Source: Pseudooceanicola antarcticus (GTDB lineage: Bacteria; Pseudomonadota; Alphaproteobacteria; Rhodobacterales; Rhodobacteraceae). From it: a DNA stretch of 64,000 nucleotides. This document shows, one piece after another, positions 1 through 8,226 of the stretch. The notes beneath the pieces are model-generated. The model had not been told where the DNA came from, did not search any database, and saw only the letters and a program-made list of their open reading frames with translations. A program made the translations under genes and the position numbers. Every line of letters begins with the position of its first letter. Positions within the stretch are counted from its first letter, which is position 1. The stretch covers positions 124,001-188,000 of the forward strand of contig NZ_OBEA01000006.1 in assembly GCF_900215355.1 (NCBI RefSeq), written 5' to 3'.

Positions 1-2
1 CC

Positions 3-953
3 TTAGAAGGGGCTGTCGGGGTAGTAGAACTGCTCGGCGTTCTCGGAGGTGATCAGCACCGAACCGATGGTGAAGGTGCCCGAGACCGGCGCGTTCGAGG
101 TCAGCCCGACCGCGGTCAGCTCGATCGCCGTGGCGATCATCGACGGCGGATAGGTCACGTCGGCGGGGATCATCTCGTCCCCGTCCATCACGCGCTTGAT
201 CATCTCCTTCATGCCGGCACCGCCAAGCACGAAGTCCACGTCGTCACGCCCGGCCGCGTCGATCGCCGCCAGCACGCCAACCGCCATGTCGTCATCCGAG
301 GCCCAGACCGCATCGATCTGCTCATGCTTGGACAGGAAGTCCTGCATGACGTTGAAGCTGTCGTCACGGTTCCAGTTGCCGTGCTCCATGTCGATGATCT
401 CGATGCCCGAGCCCTCGATGGCCGCCTCGAAGCCCGCGACGCGCTCGTTGTCGATGGTGGTCGGGATGCCGCGCAGAACGACGATCTTGCCGCCCTCGGG
501 CATCTGCGAGACCATGTATTCGCCCGAGACGCGCCCGAAACCGGGGTTGTCACCGGCGACGTAGAGATCCTCGATCCCTTCCACCGACAGGCCACGGTCG
601 ACCACGGTGACCCAGGCGCCGCTTTCGGCAACGGCCTGCACCGGCGGGGTCAGCGGATCGGATTCGAAGGGCAGCACGACCAGCGCGTCGATGTTGCGCG
701 TCGCCACCATGTCTTCGATATCATTGACCTGCTTGCCCGGATCGGAAGCCGTGGCGAGCACGAAGTCGAGACCGGGGTACACCTCCTCCAGGCGCTCCAC
801 GGTCTGCTGTGCGTGGAAGTTCATGCCGCCGGCCCAGCCATGGGTCGCCGCCGGGATCGACACGCCGATCACCTTGGTGTCCTGAGCCAGGGCCCCGCCA
901 GCGCTCAGCGCGAGCACGGTGCAACCGGCCATCAGCGTCTTCATGTAAGACAT
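3..953 (-). CDS. Sugar ABC transporter, periplasmic substrate-binding protein (RbsB-like)
   Basis: Complete 316-residue protein. Residues 1-23 form a signal peptide ending ALA before Gln24, so the mature protein is periplasmic. The rest reads as a type 1 periplasmic-binding-protein fold (the ribose/galactose binder family), with stretches such as VIGVSIPAATHGW and DAVWASDDDMAVGVLAAID. The start at 953 has a strong ribosome-binding site (GGAGG seven bases upstream). It is the last gene of a minus-strand run lacI - isomerase - oxidoreductase - ATPase - permease - binding protein. The family binds mono- or small sugars; the sugar cannot be read from sequence. The stop lies at the window edge, so further downstream genes of the operon may exist outside. 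Confidence 0.9.
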   Translation of the reverse strand: MSYMKTLMAGCTVLALSAGGALAQDTKVIGVSIPAATHGWAGGMNFHAQQTVERLEEVYPGLDFVLATASDPGKQVNDIEDMVATRNIDALVVLPFESDPLTPPVQAVAESGAWVTVVDRGLSVEGIEDLYVAGDNPGFGRVSGEYMVSQMPEGGKIVVLRGIPTTIDNERVAGFEAAIEGSGIEIIDMEHGNWNRDDSFNVMQDFLSKHEQIDAVWASDDDMAVGVLAAIDAAGRDDVDFVLGGAGMKEMIKRVMDGDEMIPADVTYPPSMIATAIELTAVGLTSNAPVSGTFTIGSVLITSENAEQFYYPDSPF

Positions 954-982
954 TTCGTTTCCTCCCTTGGATTGGCGAAGGG

Positions 983-1984
983 CTATCCCTTCGCCTTGGC
1001 TTCTCGCTGCAAGATCACAGCCAGAATGATGATGACCCCCTGGATCGCGCCGTTGAGATAGGGCGAGACCAGGTCGGTCAAATTCAGAATATTGTCGATC
1101 ATGCTGAGGATCAGCACGCCGATCACCGTTCCCCAGACCCGGCCGAAGCCGCCCTTGAGGATGGTGCCGCCGATGATCACCGCCGCGATAGCCTCAAGCT
1201 CCCACAACACGCCGGTCGAGGCCGAGGCAGAGCCAAGGCGCGGCACGTACATGATCGTCGCCACGCCCACGAGCATGCCCAGCATGGCATAGGTCAAGAG
1301 CCGGGTGCGGTTCACGTTGACGTTGGAATAATGCGCCACGTTCTCGTTCGAGCCGATGGCGGCACAATGGCGCCCGAAGCGGGCGCGGCTCATCAGCACC
1401 TCACCAACGATGACGGTCAGCGCGAAGATGATGATCGGCCAGCTGATCCCGAACAGGCCGCCGAAGTAGACGGGGCGGTAGAAGGTGCGCAGTCCGAAAT
1501 CGAGGCTGAGCGTGCCGCCGTCCGCCAGCCAGGTGACGAGGCTGCGGTAGATGCCCATGCTGCCAAGCGTGACGATGAAGGCCTCGATGCCGAGGGTGGT
1601 GATCAGGAAGCCGTTCAACAGCCCCGCCGCGATGCCCGCGACCAGCGCCACGACCATGCCCAGCAGGATGATCGGTATCCCGACCCCCAGCACCGGCAGG
1701 GCGGCGTTCATCACCAGGATCATCAGCCCGGCGATGAAGGCCGCCATGGAGCCGACCGAGAGGTCGAGCCCGCCGGCGGTGATCACGAAGGTCATGCCGA
1801 CGGCGATGATGCCGATGAAGGCCGAGCGCGCCAGCACGTTGGTGATATTGGCCGCGCTCAGGAAGTTGGAGTTCAGCGCCGTGCCCACCAGGATCAGCAC
1901 CAGAAGCGCGATCACCGGCCCCAGGACGCTCATCGAGGGGAGCGCCTTTCGAGGCTTGGTTGCCGCAGTTTCGGTCGTCATCAT
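983..1984 (-). CDS. Sugar ABC transporter permease (RbsC-like, BPD_transp_2 family)
   Basis: A 333-residue, strongly hydrophobic inner-membrane protein with roughly eight to ten membrane segments and the family hallmark GGLDLSVGS at residues 71-79. Single-component permeases of this family normally form a homodimeric channel for RbsB-type binding proteins. The start ATG overlaps the stop of the ATPase gene by four bases (ATGA), so translation is probably coupled. It ends 29 bases before the binding-protein gene. Substrate unknown. Confidence 0.92.
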   Translation of the reverse strand: MMTTETAATKPRKALPSMSVLGPVIALLVLILVGTALNSNFLSAANITNVLARSAFIGIIAVGMTFVITAGGLDLSVGSMAAFIAGLMILVMNAALPVLGVGIPIILLGMVVALVAGIAAGLLNGFLITTLGIEAFIVTLGSMGIYRSLVTWLADGGTLSLDFGLRTFYRPVYFGGLFGISWPIIIFALTVIVGEVLMSRARFGRHCAAIGSNENVAHYSNVNVNRTRLLTYAMLGMLVGVATIMYVPRLGSASASTGVLWELEAIAAVIIGGTILKGGFGRVWGTVIGVLILSMIDNILNLTDLVSPYLNGAIQGVIIILAVILQREAKAKG

Positions 1985-3498
1985 GCTACCCTTTCCGTGC
2001 TGCCCGTGCCGACGCCCATGGCGTGCCGGACGATTATGTCTTCTGTGATCTGGTCTCCGGTCAGCACCTTGGCCAAGCGGCCCGAGCGCATCACCATCAC
2101 CCGGTCCGAGAGGCCGATCACCTCCTGCATCTCGGAAGAGATCACCACGATCCCGTGGCCGTCCTCTGCCAGCTTGCGAAGGAAGGCGTAAATCTGTTGC
2201 TTGGTGCCGATGTCGATGCCGCGGGTCGGCTCATCGACGATCAGGATCATCGGTTCGGACTGCATCACCTTGGCCAGCAGCAGCTTCTGCTGGTTGCCGC
2301 CCGAGAGGTTGCCGACGCGCATGGTCCTGGCCCCGGCGCGGATGTCGAACTCGTCGATGGCCTGGTCCAGCGCGCGTTCCTCGGCGGCGAAGTCGATCAG
2401 CACCCGGCCGTACTTGTGCAGCGCCTGCAGCGTCAGGTTCTCGCGCATACCCTTGTCCAAGAGCAGCCCGCGCAGCTTGCGGTCCTCGGTCAGATAGCAC
2501 AGCCCATGGGCCAGCGCGTCACCGGGCCGCGAGATACTGACCGGGGTGCCGCCGATCTCGATCCGGGTGCTGGTGGCAGGACGCAGTCCGCATAGCCCCT
2601 CCATCGCCTCAGTACGACCCGAGCCGATGAGACCGGCAATCCCCAGAATCTCTCCCCGGTGCAGCTCGAAGGAGATGTCGCTGGCACGACCCGGAACGCT
2701 CAGCCCCTCGACGCGCAGAAGCACCTCGCGCCCCGGCGCGGCCTCCGGCTTGTCGGGGAAAAGGTCCGAGACATCGCGGCCCACCATGGCGGTGGCCATC
2801 TGGTCTTCGGTGATGTCGCGGGCCGGGCCGTCATGCACCAGCGTGCCGTCGCGCAGCACGGTCACCGTATCGGCGATCTCTGCCACTTCGCCCAGCTTGT
2901 GCGAGGTAAAGAGGATCGCCGTGCCCGAGGCCTTGAGCGCGCGGACCTGCTCAAACAAGATGCGGGTTTCCGAGCCGGTCAGCACCGCCGTCGGCTCGTC
3001 CATGATCAGGACCCGCGCATCGCGGCTGAGCGCCTTGGCGATCTCGACCATCTGCTTGTCGGAATTCGACAATTTCGACACCAGCGTGTCGGGGTCGATC
3101 TGGCAGTCGATGCGTGCCAGGTATTCCCGCGTCAGGCGACGCATCCGCGCCTTGTCCAGCAGCAACCCCTTCCTAAGCTCGCGGCCCAGGAAGATGTTCT
3201 GCTCGACCGTCAGCTGTTCGGCCAGGTTGAATTCCTGGTGGATCATCACCACCCCGGCCTCTTCCCCGTCGTGCAGGGAGCCGAAGGATACCTCCTCGCC
3301 ATCCAGCAGGATGCGGCCTCCGCTCGGCGCCTCGATCCCGGCGAGGATCTTCATCGTGGTCGATTTGCCGGCGCCGTTCTCTCCGATCAGCGCCAGCACC
3401 TCGCCCGCCCGCAGGTCGAGCGTCACCCCGTGAAGCACCTCCACGGGGCCGAAGCTCTTGGTCACCTGCCGGAGCGCAAGGACAGAGGGCGTGCTCAT
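1981..3498 (-). CDS. Sugar ABC transporter ATP-binding protein, double-domain (RbsA/XylG-like)
   Basis: 505 residues with two ABC domains in one chain, the usual size for RbsA-type ATPases. The first domain has Walker A GENGAGKST at residues 39-47 and Walker B LIMDEPTAVL. The second has the degenerate Walker A typical of the family (GLIGSGRTE), a signature LSGGNQQK and LIVDEPTRGID. The start was placed at 3498 because its ATG overlaps the TGA of the upstream oxidoreductase gene (ATGA); an in-frame start at 3510 would add only four residues. It powers the transporter formed with the two genes downstream. Confidence 0.9.
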   Translation of the reverse strand: MSTPSVLALRQVTKSFGPVEVLHGVTLDLRAGEVLALIGENGAGKSTTMKILAGIEAPSGGRILLDGEEVSFGSLHDGEEAGVVMIHQEFNLAEQLTVEQNIFLGRELRKGLLLDKARMRRLTREYLARIDCQIDPDTLVSKLSNSDKQMVEIAKALSRDARVLIMDEPTAVLTGSETRILFEQVRALKASGTAILFTSHKLGEVAEIADTVTVLRDGTLVHDGPARDITEDQMATAMVGRDVSDLFPDKPEAAPGREVLLRVEGLSVPGRASDISFELHRGEILGIAGLIGSGRTEAMEGLCGLRPATSTRIEIGGTPVSISRPGDALAHGLCYLTEDRKLRGLLLDKGMRENLTLQALHKYGRVLIDFAAEERALDQAIDEFDIRAGARTMRVGNLSGGNQQKLLLAKVMQSEPMILIVDEPTRGIDIGTKQQIYAFLRKLAEDGHGIVVISSEMQEVIGLSDRVMVMRSGRLAKVLTGDQITEDIIVRHAMGVGTGSTERVA

Positions 3499-4637
3499 AG
3501 CTTGGTCCACGCCGCGTTGTCGCCCGCCGAGGCGACGCAGGCCCGGATGAAGGCCATGCCGTCCAGCCCGGCACCGATGCCCGGTAGAACACCCATCACC
3601 GCCTCGCGCGACTGGCCGCCCTGCACGGCGCGGATCGCCTCGGCGGCCTCGGTGTAGATCGTGGCGAAGCCCTCAAGGTAGCCCTCGGGGTGGCCTGCCG
3701 GGATGCGGCTGACCGAGGTCGAGGCCTCGATGGCACCAGGCCCGTTGCGGGTCAGGCGGCGGGTGGGTTCGCCATGGGGGGTGAACCACAGGTAGTTGGG
3801 ATCTTCCTGCGCCCACTCCAGACCGCCCTTTTCGCCGTAGATGCGCAGGCGCAGGCCGTTCTCGTTGCCCGGAGCAACCTGGCTGCACCAGAGCATGCCC
3901 CGCGCGCCGCCCTCGTAGCGCAGCAGGATATGGGCGTTGTCGTCCAGCTTGCGTCCCGCGCCGAAGCTTTGCAGGTCGGCGGCCAGCTCTTCCCCGGTCA
4001 GGCCGGAGACGAAGCAGGCAAGGTTATAGGCATGGGTGCCGATATCCCCGATGGAGCCCCCTGCCCCGGAGCGTTCCGGGTCGGTGCGCCATTCGGCCTG
4101 CTTCACGCCCTCGGTCTCTACCGCGTCGGTCAGCCAGTCCTGGGGGTATTCCGCCTGCACGAGGCGGATCTTGCCAAGCGCGCCCTCGGCCACCATCTGC
4201 CGGGCCTGCCGGATCATCGGGTAGCCGGTGTAGTTATGGGTCAGGATGAAGAGCGCCTGGCTCTCGGCCACGGCCTTTTCCATCGCCTCGGCATCCTCGA
4301 AGGTCGCGGTCAGCGGCTTGTCGCAGATCACGTGGATGCCGCGCGACAGGAAGGCCTGTGCGGCGGGGAAATGCACGTGGTTCGGGGTGACGATGCTGAC
4401 GGCCTCGATCCCATCCTCGCGCGCGGCCTCCGCCTCTGCCATCTCCTCGAAGCTGCCGTAGGAACGGGAGGGGTCGAGCCCCAGGGTCTCGGCGCTGGCG
4501 CGCGCCTTTTCGGGGGTCGAGGAAAGCGCGCCCGCCACCAGGTCGAAATGCCCGTCGATGCGGCTTGCGATGCGGTGAACCCCGCCGATGAAGGCGTCGT
4601 TGCCGCCGCCGACCATTCCCAGTCTGATACGTGTCAT
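3495..4637 (-). CDS. Gfo/Idh/MocA family NAD(P)-dependent sugar oxidoreductase
   Basis: 380 residues. The N-terminal Rossmann fold opens with RLGMVGGGNDAFIGGVHR. The family's catalytic lysine lies in CDKPLTATFEDA, and the second conserved motif reads GDIGTHAYNLACF (Asp/His). Members oxidise or reduce cyclic polyols, hexoses or their keto derivatives with NAD(P). The start at 4637 lies one base after the stop of the isomerase gene and fits the Rossmann N-terminus; an upstream in-frame start would add 24 residues of low-complexity sequence that look untranslated. With the isomerase/epimerase it suggests oxidation followed by epimerisation of the imported sugar. Substrate not identifiable. Confidence 0.88.
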   Translation of the reverse strand: MTRIRLGMVGGGNDAFIGGVHRIASRIDGHFDLVAGALSSTPEKARASAETLGLDPSRSYGSFEEMAEAEAAREDGIEAVSIVTPNHVHFPAAQAFLSRGIHVICDKPLTATFEDAEAMEKAVAESQALFILTHNYTGYPMIRQARQMVAEGALGKIRLVQAEYPQDWLTDAVETEGVKQAEWRTDPERSGAGGSIGDIGTHAYNLACFVSGLTGEELAADLQSFGAGRKLDDNAHILLRYEGGARGMLWCSQVAPGNENGLRLRIYGEKGGLEWAQEDPNYLWFTPHGEPTRRLTRNGPGAIEASTSVSRIPAGHPEGYLEGFATIYTEAAEAIRAVQGGQSREAVMGVLPGIGAGLDGMAFIRACVASAGDNAAWTKL

Positions 4638-4638
4638 C

Positions 4639-5694
4639 TCAGCCGATCCCCAGGAGTTTCTTGTTGGTCGCCTCGTCGATGTCGCCGCCCGCGAAGTCAT
4701 CGAAGGCATGCGGCGTGACGCGGATGATGTGATCCTTGACGAATTGCGCGCCCTCGCGCGCGCCGTCCTCGGGATGCTTCAGGGCGCATTCCCATTCGAC
4801 CACGGCCCAGCCGTCGAAGTCTATCGCGGCCATCTTGGCGAAGATCGCGCTGAAATCGACCTGTCCGTCGCCCAGGCTGCGGAACCGCCCGGCGCGGTCC
4901 ACCCAGGGCTGGTAGCCACCGTAGACGCCCTGCCGCCCGGTCGGGTTGAACTCGGCATCCTTGACGTGGAACATCTTGATGCGCTCGGCATAGATGTCGA
5001 TGTTGTCGAGGTAATCGAGGCACTGCAGCACGTAGTGCGAGGGGTCATAGAGCATGTTGCAGCGCGCGTGCCCGTCGAGCTTTTCAAGGAACATCTCGAA
5101 GGTGACGCCGTCGTGCAGGTCCTCCATCGGATGGATCTCGTAGCAGACATCGACGCCGCAATCCTCGGCGTGATCCAGGATCGGACGCCAGCGGCGCGCC
5201 AGCTCGTCAAAGCCCGTGTCCACCATGCCCTGAGGGCGCTGCGGGAAGGGGTAGATGAAGGGCCAGCAGAGCCCGCCCGAGAAGGTCACATGCTGCCCGA
5301 TGCCAAGGTTCTTCGAGGCGGTGAGCGCCTTCTTGACCTGCTCGATGGCCCATTCGGTGCGCTCTTTCGGCTTGCCCTGCACCTCTGGCGCGGCGAAGCC
5401 GTCGACCCAGGCGTCATAGGCGGGATGCACGGCGACCAGCTGACCCAGGATATGGGTCGAAAGATCCGTCACCTCGACGCCGTTGTCGCGCGCCTGGCCC
5501 GCCCATTCGTCGCAATAGGTCTGCGAGGACGCCAGCTTGTCCAGATCGACCAGCCGCGCATCCCAGACCGGGACCTGCACGCCCTTGTAGCCGCAATCCG
5601 CGGCCCACTTGGTGATGCCGTCCCAGGAATCGAACGGCGCGGTATCGCCGGCGAACTGCGCCAGAAACAGTCCCGGTCCCTTGATGGTCTTCAT
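4639..5694 (-). CDS. Sugar phosphate isomerase/epimerase family protein (IolE-like TIM barrel)
   Basis: 351 residues of the xylose-isomerase-like TIM-barrel family (AP_endonuc_2). Putative metal and substrate ligands are spread over the barrel strands, for example CYEIHPMEDLHDG, NMLYDPSHYVLQ, KMFHVKDAEF and WAVVEWECALKHPEDG. Family members isomerise or epimerise sugars, keto-inositols or 3-keto sugars with a divalent metal. The start at 5694 is preceded by GGGGGGAGACC, a good ribosome-binding site; upstream in-frame sequence looks untranslated. It is the first structural gene after the LacI-type regulator, from which it is separated by 95 bases containing a perfect hairpin. Confidence 0.88.
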   Translation of the reverse strand: MKTIKGPGLFLAQFAGDTAPFDSWDGITKWAADCGYKGVQVPVWDARLVDLDKLASSQTYCDEWAGQARDNGVEVTDLSTHILGQLVAVHPAYDAWVDGFAAPEVQGKPKERTEWAIEQVKKALTASKNLGIGQHVTFSGGLCWPFIYPFPQRPQGMVDTGFDELARRWRPILDHAEDCGVDVCYEIHPMEDLHDGVTFEMFLEKLDGHARCNMLYDPSHYVLQCLDYLDNIDIYAERIKMFHVKDAEFNPTGRQGVYGGYQPWVDRAGRFRSLGDGQVDFSAIFAKMAAIDFDGWAVVEWECALKHPEDGAREGAQFVKDHIIRVTPHAFDDFAGGDIDEATNKKLLGIG

Positions 5695-5711
5695 GGTCTC
5701 CCCCCTTTTCA

Positions 5712-5728
5712 CCGCCGAAGAACGGCGG
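5712..5728 (-). promoter_or_regulatory. Intercistronic hairpin between lacI-type gene and isomerase gene
   Basis: CCGCCG and CGGCGG form a perfect 6-bp stem around a five-base loop, 18 bases upstream of the isomerase start codon. No T-run follows in the transcribed direction, so it is more likely an RNA stabiliser, processing site or translation modulator than a terminator. The role is inferred. Confidence 0.4.
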
Positions 5729-5789
5729 CCTCCATTGGTTATTCGGTTTGCCGGCTGCCACGGGGAGGCCCCCGCGACCACCGACGGTG

Positions 5790-6848
5790 TCAGCCCGCCG
5801 CCTCCAGCGCGTCGGCCTGCGCCTGTGGCAGGTTCTCACGCAGGAAGATGGTCGGAACGATCGGATCCGTGCGCACCAGCGCGCGCCGGTCCGCCAGCAG
5901 CGTCAGGTGCTCCACCACCCGCGCCACCTCTTCCTCGGGTCGCTGGTCGATGATCACGTCGATGCGCCCCTCCTCCAGGGCGCGGCGCGAATGCGGGACC
6001 AGCTCATGCAGGAAAACATAGGGCCGCGCCGCATCCGGCGGCAGGGCCTCGAGCAGCCGGACGAGGCCTGCATTGCCCGCCCCGGCGCTGTAGATCGCGG
6101 TGATCTCGGGATCATCGGCCAGGGCCAGCCCGACCAGTGTCTCGACCATCTCGTGACGGTCGCGGCCCTCGAGCACCGGCGCGATCTCGAAATCGTCGCC
6201 AAGCACCTCGCGCATGCCCGAAAGGCGCTCTGCGTGGTCGCGCGCCGAGAGCGCGCCCACCACTGGCAGCACCCGACCCCGGCGCCCGCCATGGGCCATG
6301 CGGATCAACCGACCGACCGTGCGCCCGGCCACCACGTTGTCGATCCCCACGTAGGCGTTGCGCTGCGAACCGGGCAGGTCCGAGACCAGCGTCACCACGG
6401 GGATTTCGCGCGCTCTCAGCGCGGCGATGCCGGCGGCGGTCCGTTCATCATCGCTGGCGACCAGCGCCACGCCGTCCAGCGGCGCTTCGGCCAGGGCGGT
6501 CATCCTGCTGGTCAGGGCCTCCGGATCGAAGGCCTCGACGCTTTCCACCTGCAGGCTGACACGATCCGCCAGCAGCCGCGACGCGGCCTCGGCAAAGAGC
6601 GCCTGCATGCGCTGGAAGAAGCCGTTGGAGCCCGCGGGCAATACGATTGCAAAACGATAGAGGCGCTGCTGAGACAGGTTGGCCGCGGCCACGTTGCGCA
6701 CGTAGCCCAGATCCTCGATCGCGGCCTGCACGTTGCGCGCCGCCTTCTCGGATACCCCGGCGCGGCCGTTCACGACACGATCCGCCGTCGCGTAGCTCAC
6801 GCCAGCGCGACGGGCGACATCCGACAATGTCGGTGGCCGTCTGTTCAT
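5790..6848 (-). CDS. LacI family transcriptional regulator (cluster 1)
   Basis: 352 residues. The N-terminal helix-turn-helix reads TLSDVARRAGVSYATADRVV, followed by the hinge helix region VAAANLSQQ and a periplasmic-binding-like effector domain (about residues 60-335). It is clearly paralogous to the divergent regulator at 7080: both carry VTLVSDLPGS, a VGIDN block followed by AGRT, and an A(G)AGN segment at matching places. The start at 6848 fits the usual LacI N-terminus. It probably represses the transporter/oxidoreductase genes downstream and itself through the perfect palindrome at 6904-6921. Effector unknown. Confidence 0.9.
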   Translation of the reverse strand: MNRRPPTLSDVARRAGVSYATADRVVNGRAGVSEKAARNVQAAIEDLGYVRNVAAANLSQQRLYRFAIVLPAGSNGFFQRMQALFAEAASRLLADRVSLQVESVEAFDPEALTSRMTALAEAPLDGVALVASDDERTAAGIAALRAREIPVVTLVSDLPGSQRNAYVGIDNVVAGRTVGRLIRMAHGGRRGRVLPVVGALSARDHAERLSGMREVLGDDFEIAPVLEGRDRHEMVETLVGLALADDPEITAIYSAGAGNAGLVRLLEALPPDAARPYVFLHELVPHSRRALEEGRIDVIIDQRPEEEVARVVEHLTLLADRRALVRTDPIVPTIFLRENLPQAQADALEAAG

Positions 6849-6903
6849 TGCAGTCCTCCCTGCGCGCAGGCTTGCAGCGAAACCGCATTCCGTCAATCGA
6901 AAT

Positions 6904-6921
6904 TTGATAGACGTCTATCAA
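6904..6921. promoter_or_regulatory. Perfect 18-bp palindromic operator, LacI type
   Basis: TTGATAGAC followed by its exact reverse complement GTCTATCAA, with the central ACGT usual for LacI-family operators. It lies 56 bases upstream of the cluster 1 lacI start, in the divergent intergenic region. It fits the frame TGA-N3-ACGT-N3-TCA that is also seen at 8148-8163. That it is the binding site of the cluster 1 regulator is inferred from position. Confidence 0.72.
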
Positions 6922-7012
6922 GACCCGCCGGCTGTCCCGCCCGTCAAGCTGGCGACCCCTCGCCATCTAATGCCTTCATTCCCCTCGCTTTCTCTGCTAT
7001 TCTTTCGAAAAA

Positions 7013-7028
7013 TGACGTACGTACCTTT
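7013..7028. promoter_or_regulatory. Candidate operator upstream of cluster 2 lacI gene
   Basis: TGACGTACGTACCTTT contains the self-complementary core GTACGTAC and shares TGA(C/T)GTACGT with the site at 8148-8163. The right arm is poor. It lies 52 bases before the start of the cluster 2 regulator and may serve autoregulation. Confidence 0.45.
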
Positions 7029-7079
7029 ATCAGGCCCAGATCCTGGCGAAGGTCCCCGCACCGGAGGCGAAGCGGCCAG

Positions 7080-8108
7080 ATGACACGCCCGACAATTCAC
7101 GATGTTGCCCGTGTCGCGGGCGTGAGCCTCTCGACCGTCGACAGGGTGCTGAACGACCGTGAGGGCGTGCGCGAGAAAACCCGCAGCCGGGTGATGAGCG
7201 CGATCAACAGCCTGGGCTTCGAGCGCAACATCGCCGCCGCCAACCTGTCCCGCAAGCGCCGCTACCGGCTGTGCTTCATCCTGCCCGACGGCCAGAACAG
7301 CTTCATGCGCGTGCTCGAGGAGGACGTGGCCGAAGAGGCCGCCGCCGCCCTGCGCGACTTCACCGTCATCGAGACCCGCAAGGTCCCCGCCTTCGACGCC
7401 GGCGCCCTGGCCGAGCTGCTGCGCAGCCTCGACCCCGAGAGCGTGGACGGCGTTGCCATGGTAGCGACCGACGCCACCATCGTGCGCATCGCCGTGCGCG
7501 AGCTGCGCGCCCGCGGCGTTGCTGTCGTGACATTGGTCTCGGACCTTCCCGGCTCTGAAAAACAAGGGTTCGTGGGTATCGACAACGTGCAGGCCGGGCG
7601 TACTGCGGGCAGTCTTCTGGGCCGTTTCTGCCGCGGACGGACGGGCCGAATCGCCATGGTCAGCGGCTCGATGCTGCTGCGCGATCACGCCGAACGGCGG
7701 CTTGGATTCGAGCAGGTCCTGCGCAGCGAGTTTCCCGATCAGACCATTATCGCCCCGCTCGAAGGGCTGGATGACAAGGACCGCGTCCGCGACCAGCTGG
7801 CCGAGCGGCTGGCGCAAGATCCCGATATCGTCGGCGTCTACAGCCTGGGCGCGGGCAACCGCGGCGTGGCCGAGGCGCTGTCCGGTCTGCCAGCTGGACG
7901 CGATGTCTCTGTAGTCGTTCACGAACTGACCCGCTTTTCGCGCGAAGCGCTGCTCGACGGCAGCTTCGATGCGGTGCTGCACCAGAACAGCCGCCGCGAG
8001 GTCCAGGGCGCGATCGAGCTGCTGCGCCGCCTGCTGGACGGCGAGCCCCAGCCCGCGCTCTCCGAGCCGATCCGCGTCGAGATCTACATGCGCGACAACC
8101 TCCCCTAA
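7080..8108 (+). CDS. LacI family transcriptional regulator (cluster 2, xyloside genes)
   Basis: 342 residues. The helix-turn-helix TIHDVARVAGVSLSTVDRVL begins at residue 4, followed by the hinge VAGVS...NIAAANLSRKRR region and an effector-binding domain. The ATG at 7080 follows CCGGAGGCGAAGCGGCCAG, giving a usable ribosome-binding site, and lies at the usual distance from the helix-turn-helix. It is divergent from a paralogous regulator at 5790-6848 and stands 118 bases before the transporter operon, whose leader holds a matching palindrome at 8148-8163. It is therefore the likely repressor of the xyloside/xylose operon; the inducer (xylose or a xyloside) is inferred from the neighbouring GH43 and XylA genes. 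Confidence 0.9.
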   Translation: MTRPTIHDVARVAGVSLSTVDRVLNDREGVREKTRSRVMSAINSLGFERNIAAANLSRKRRYRLCFILPDGQNSFMRVLEEDVAEEAAAALRDFTVIETRKVPAFDAGALAELLRSLDPESVDGVAMVATDATIVRIAVRELRARGVAVVTLVSDLPGSEKQGFVGIDNVQAGRTAGSLLGRFCRGRTGRIAMVSGSMLLRDHAERRLGFEQVLRSEFPDQTIIAPLEGLDDKDRVRDQLAERLAQDPDIVGVYSLGAGNRGVAEALSGLPAGRDVSVVVHELTRFSREALLDGSFDAVLHQNSRREVQGAIELLRRLLDGEPQPALSEPIRVEIYMRDNLP

Positions 8109-8147
8109 GCCGCCCGAGAGAAAGCTGGATTGCTTTGGGGCATTTTC

Positions 8148-8163
8148 TGATGTACGTTAGTCA
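8148..8163. promoter_or_regulatory. Candidate LacI-type operator of the xyloside operon
   Basis: TGATGTACGTTAGTCA has the frame TGA-N3-ACGT-N3-TCA around a central CG. It lies 63 bases upstream of the binding-protein start and just downstream of a TTGCTT that could be a -35 element. It is probably bound by the regulator encoded at 7080-8108. Confidence 0.6.
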
Positions 8164-8226
8164 AACATTTGGAATTTGCCGGGAACGGGTGGAGGACCCG
8201 CGGCAGATCAATCAAGGGAGGAAACC

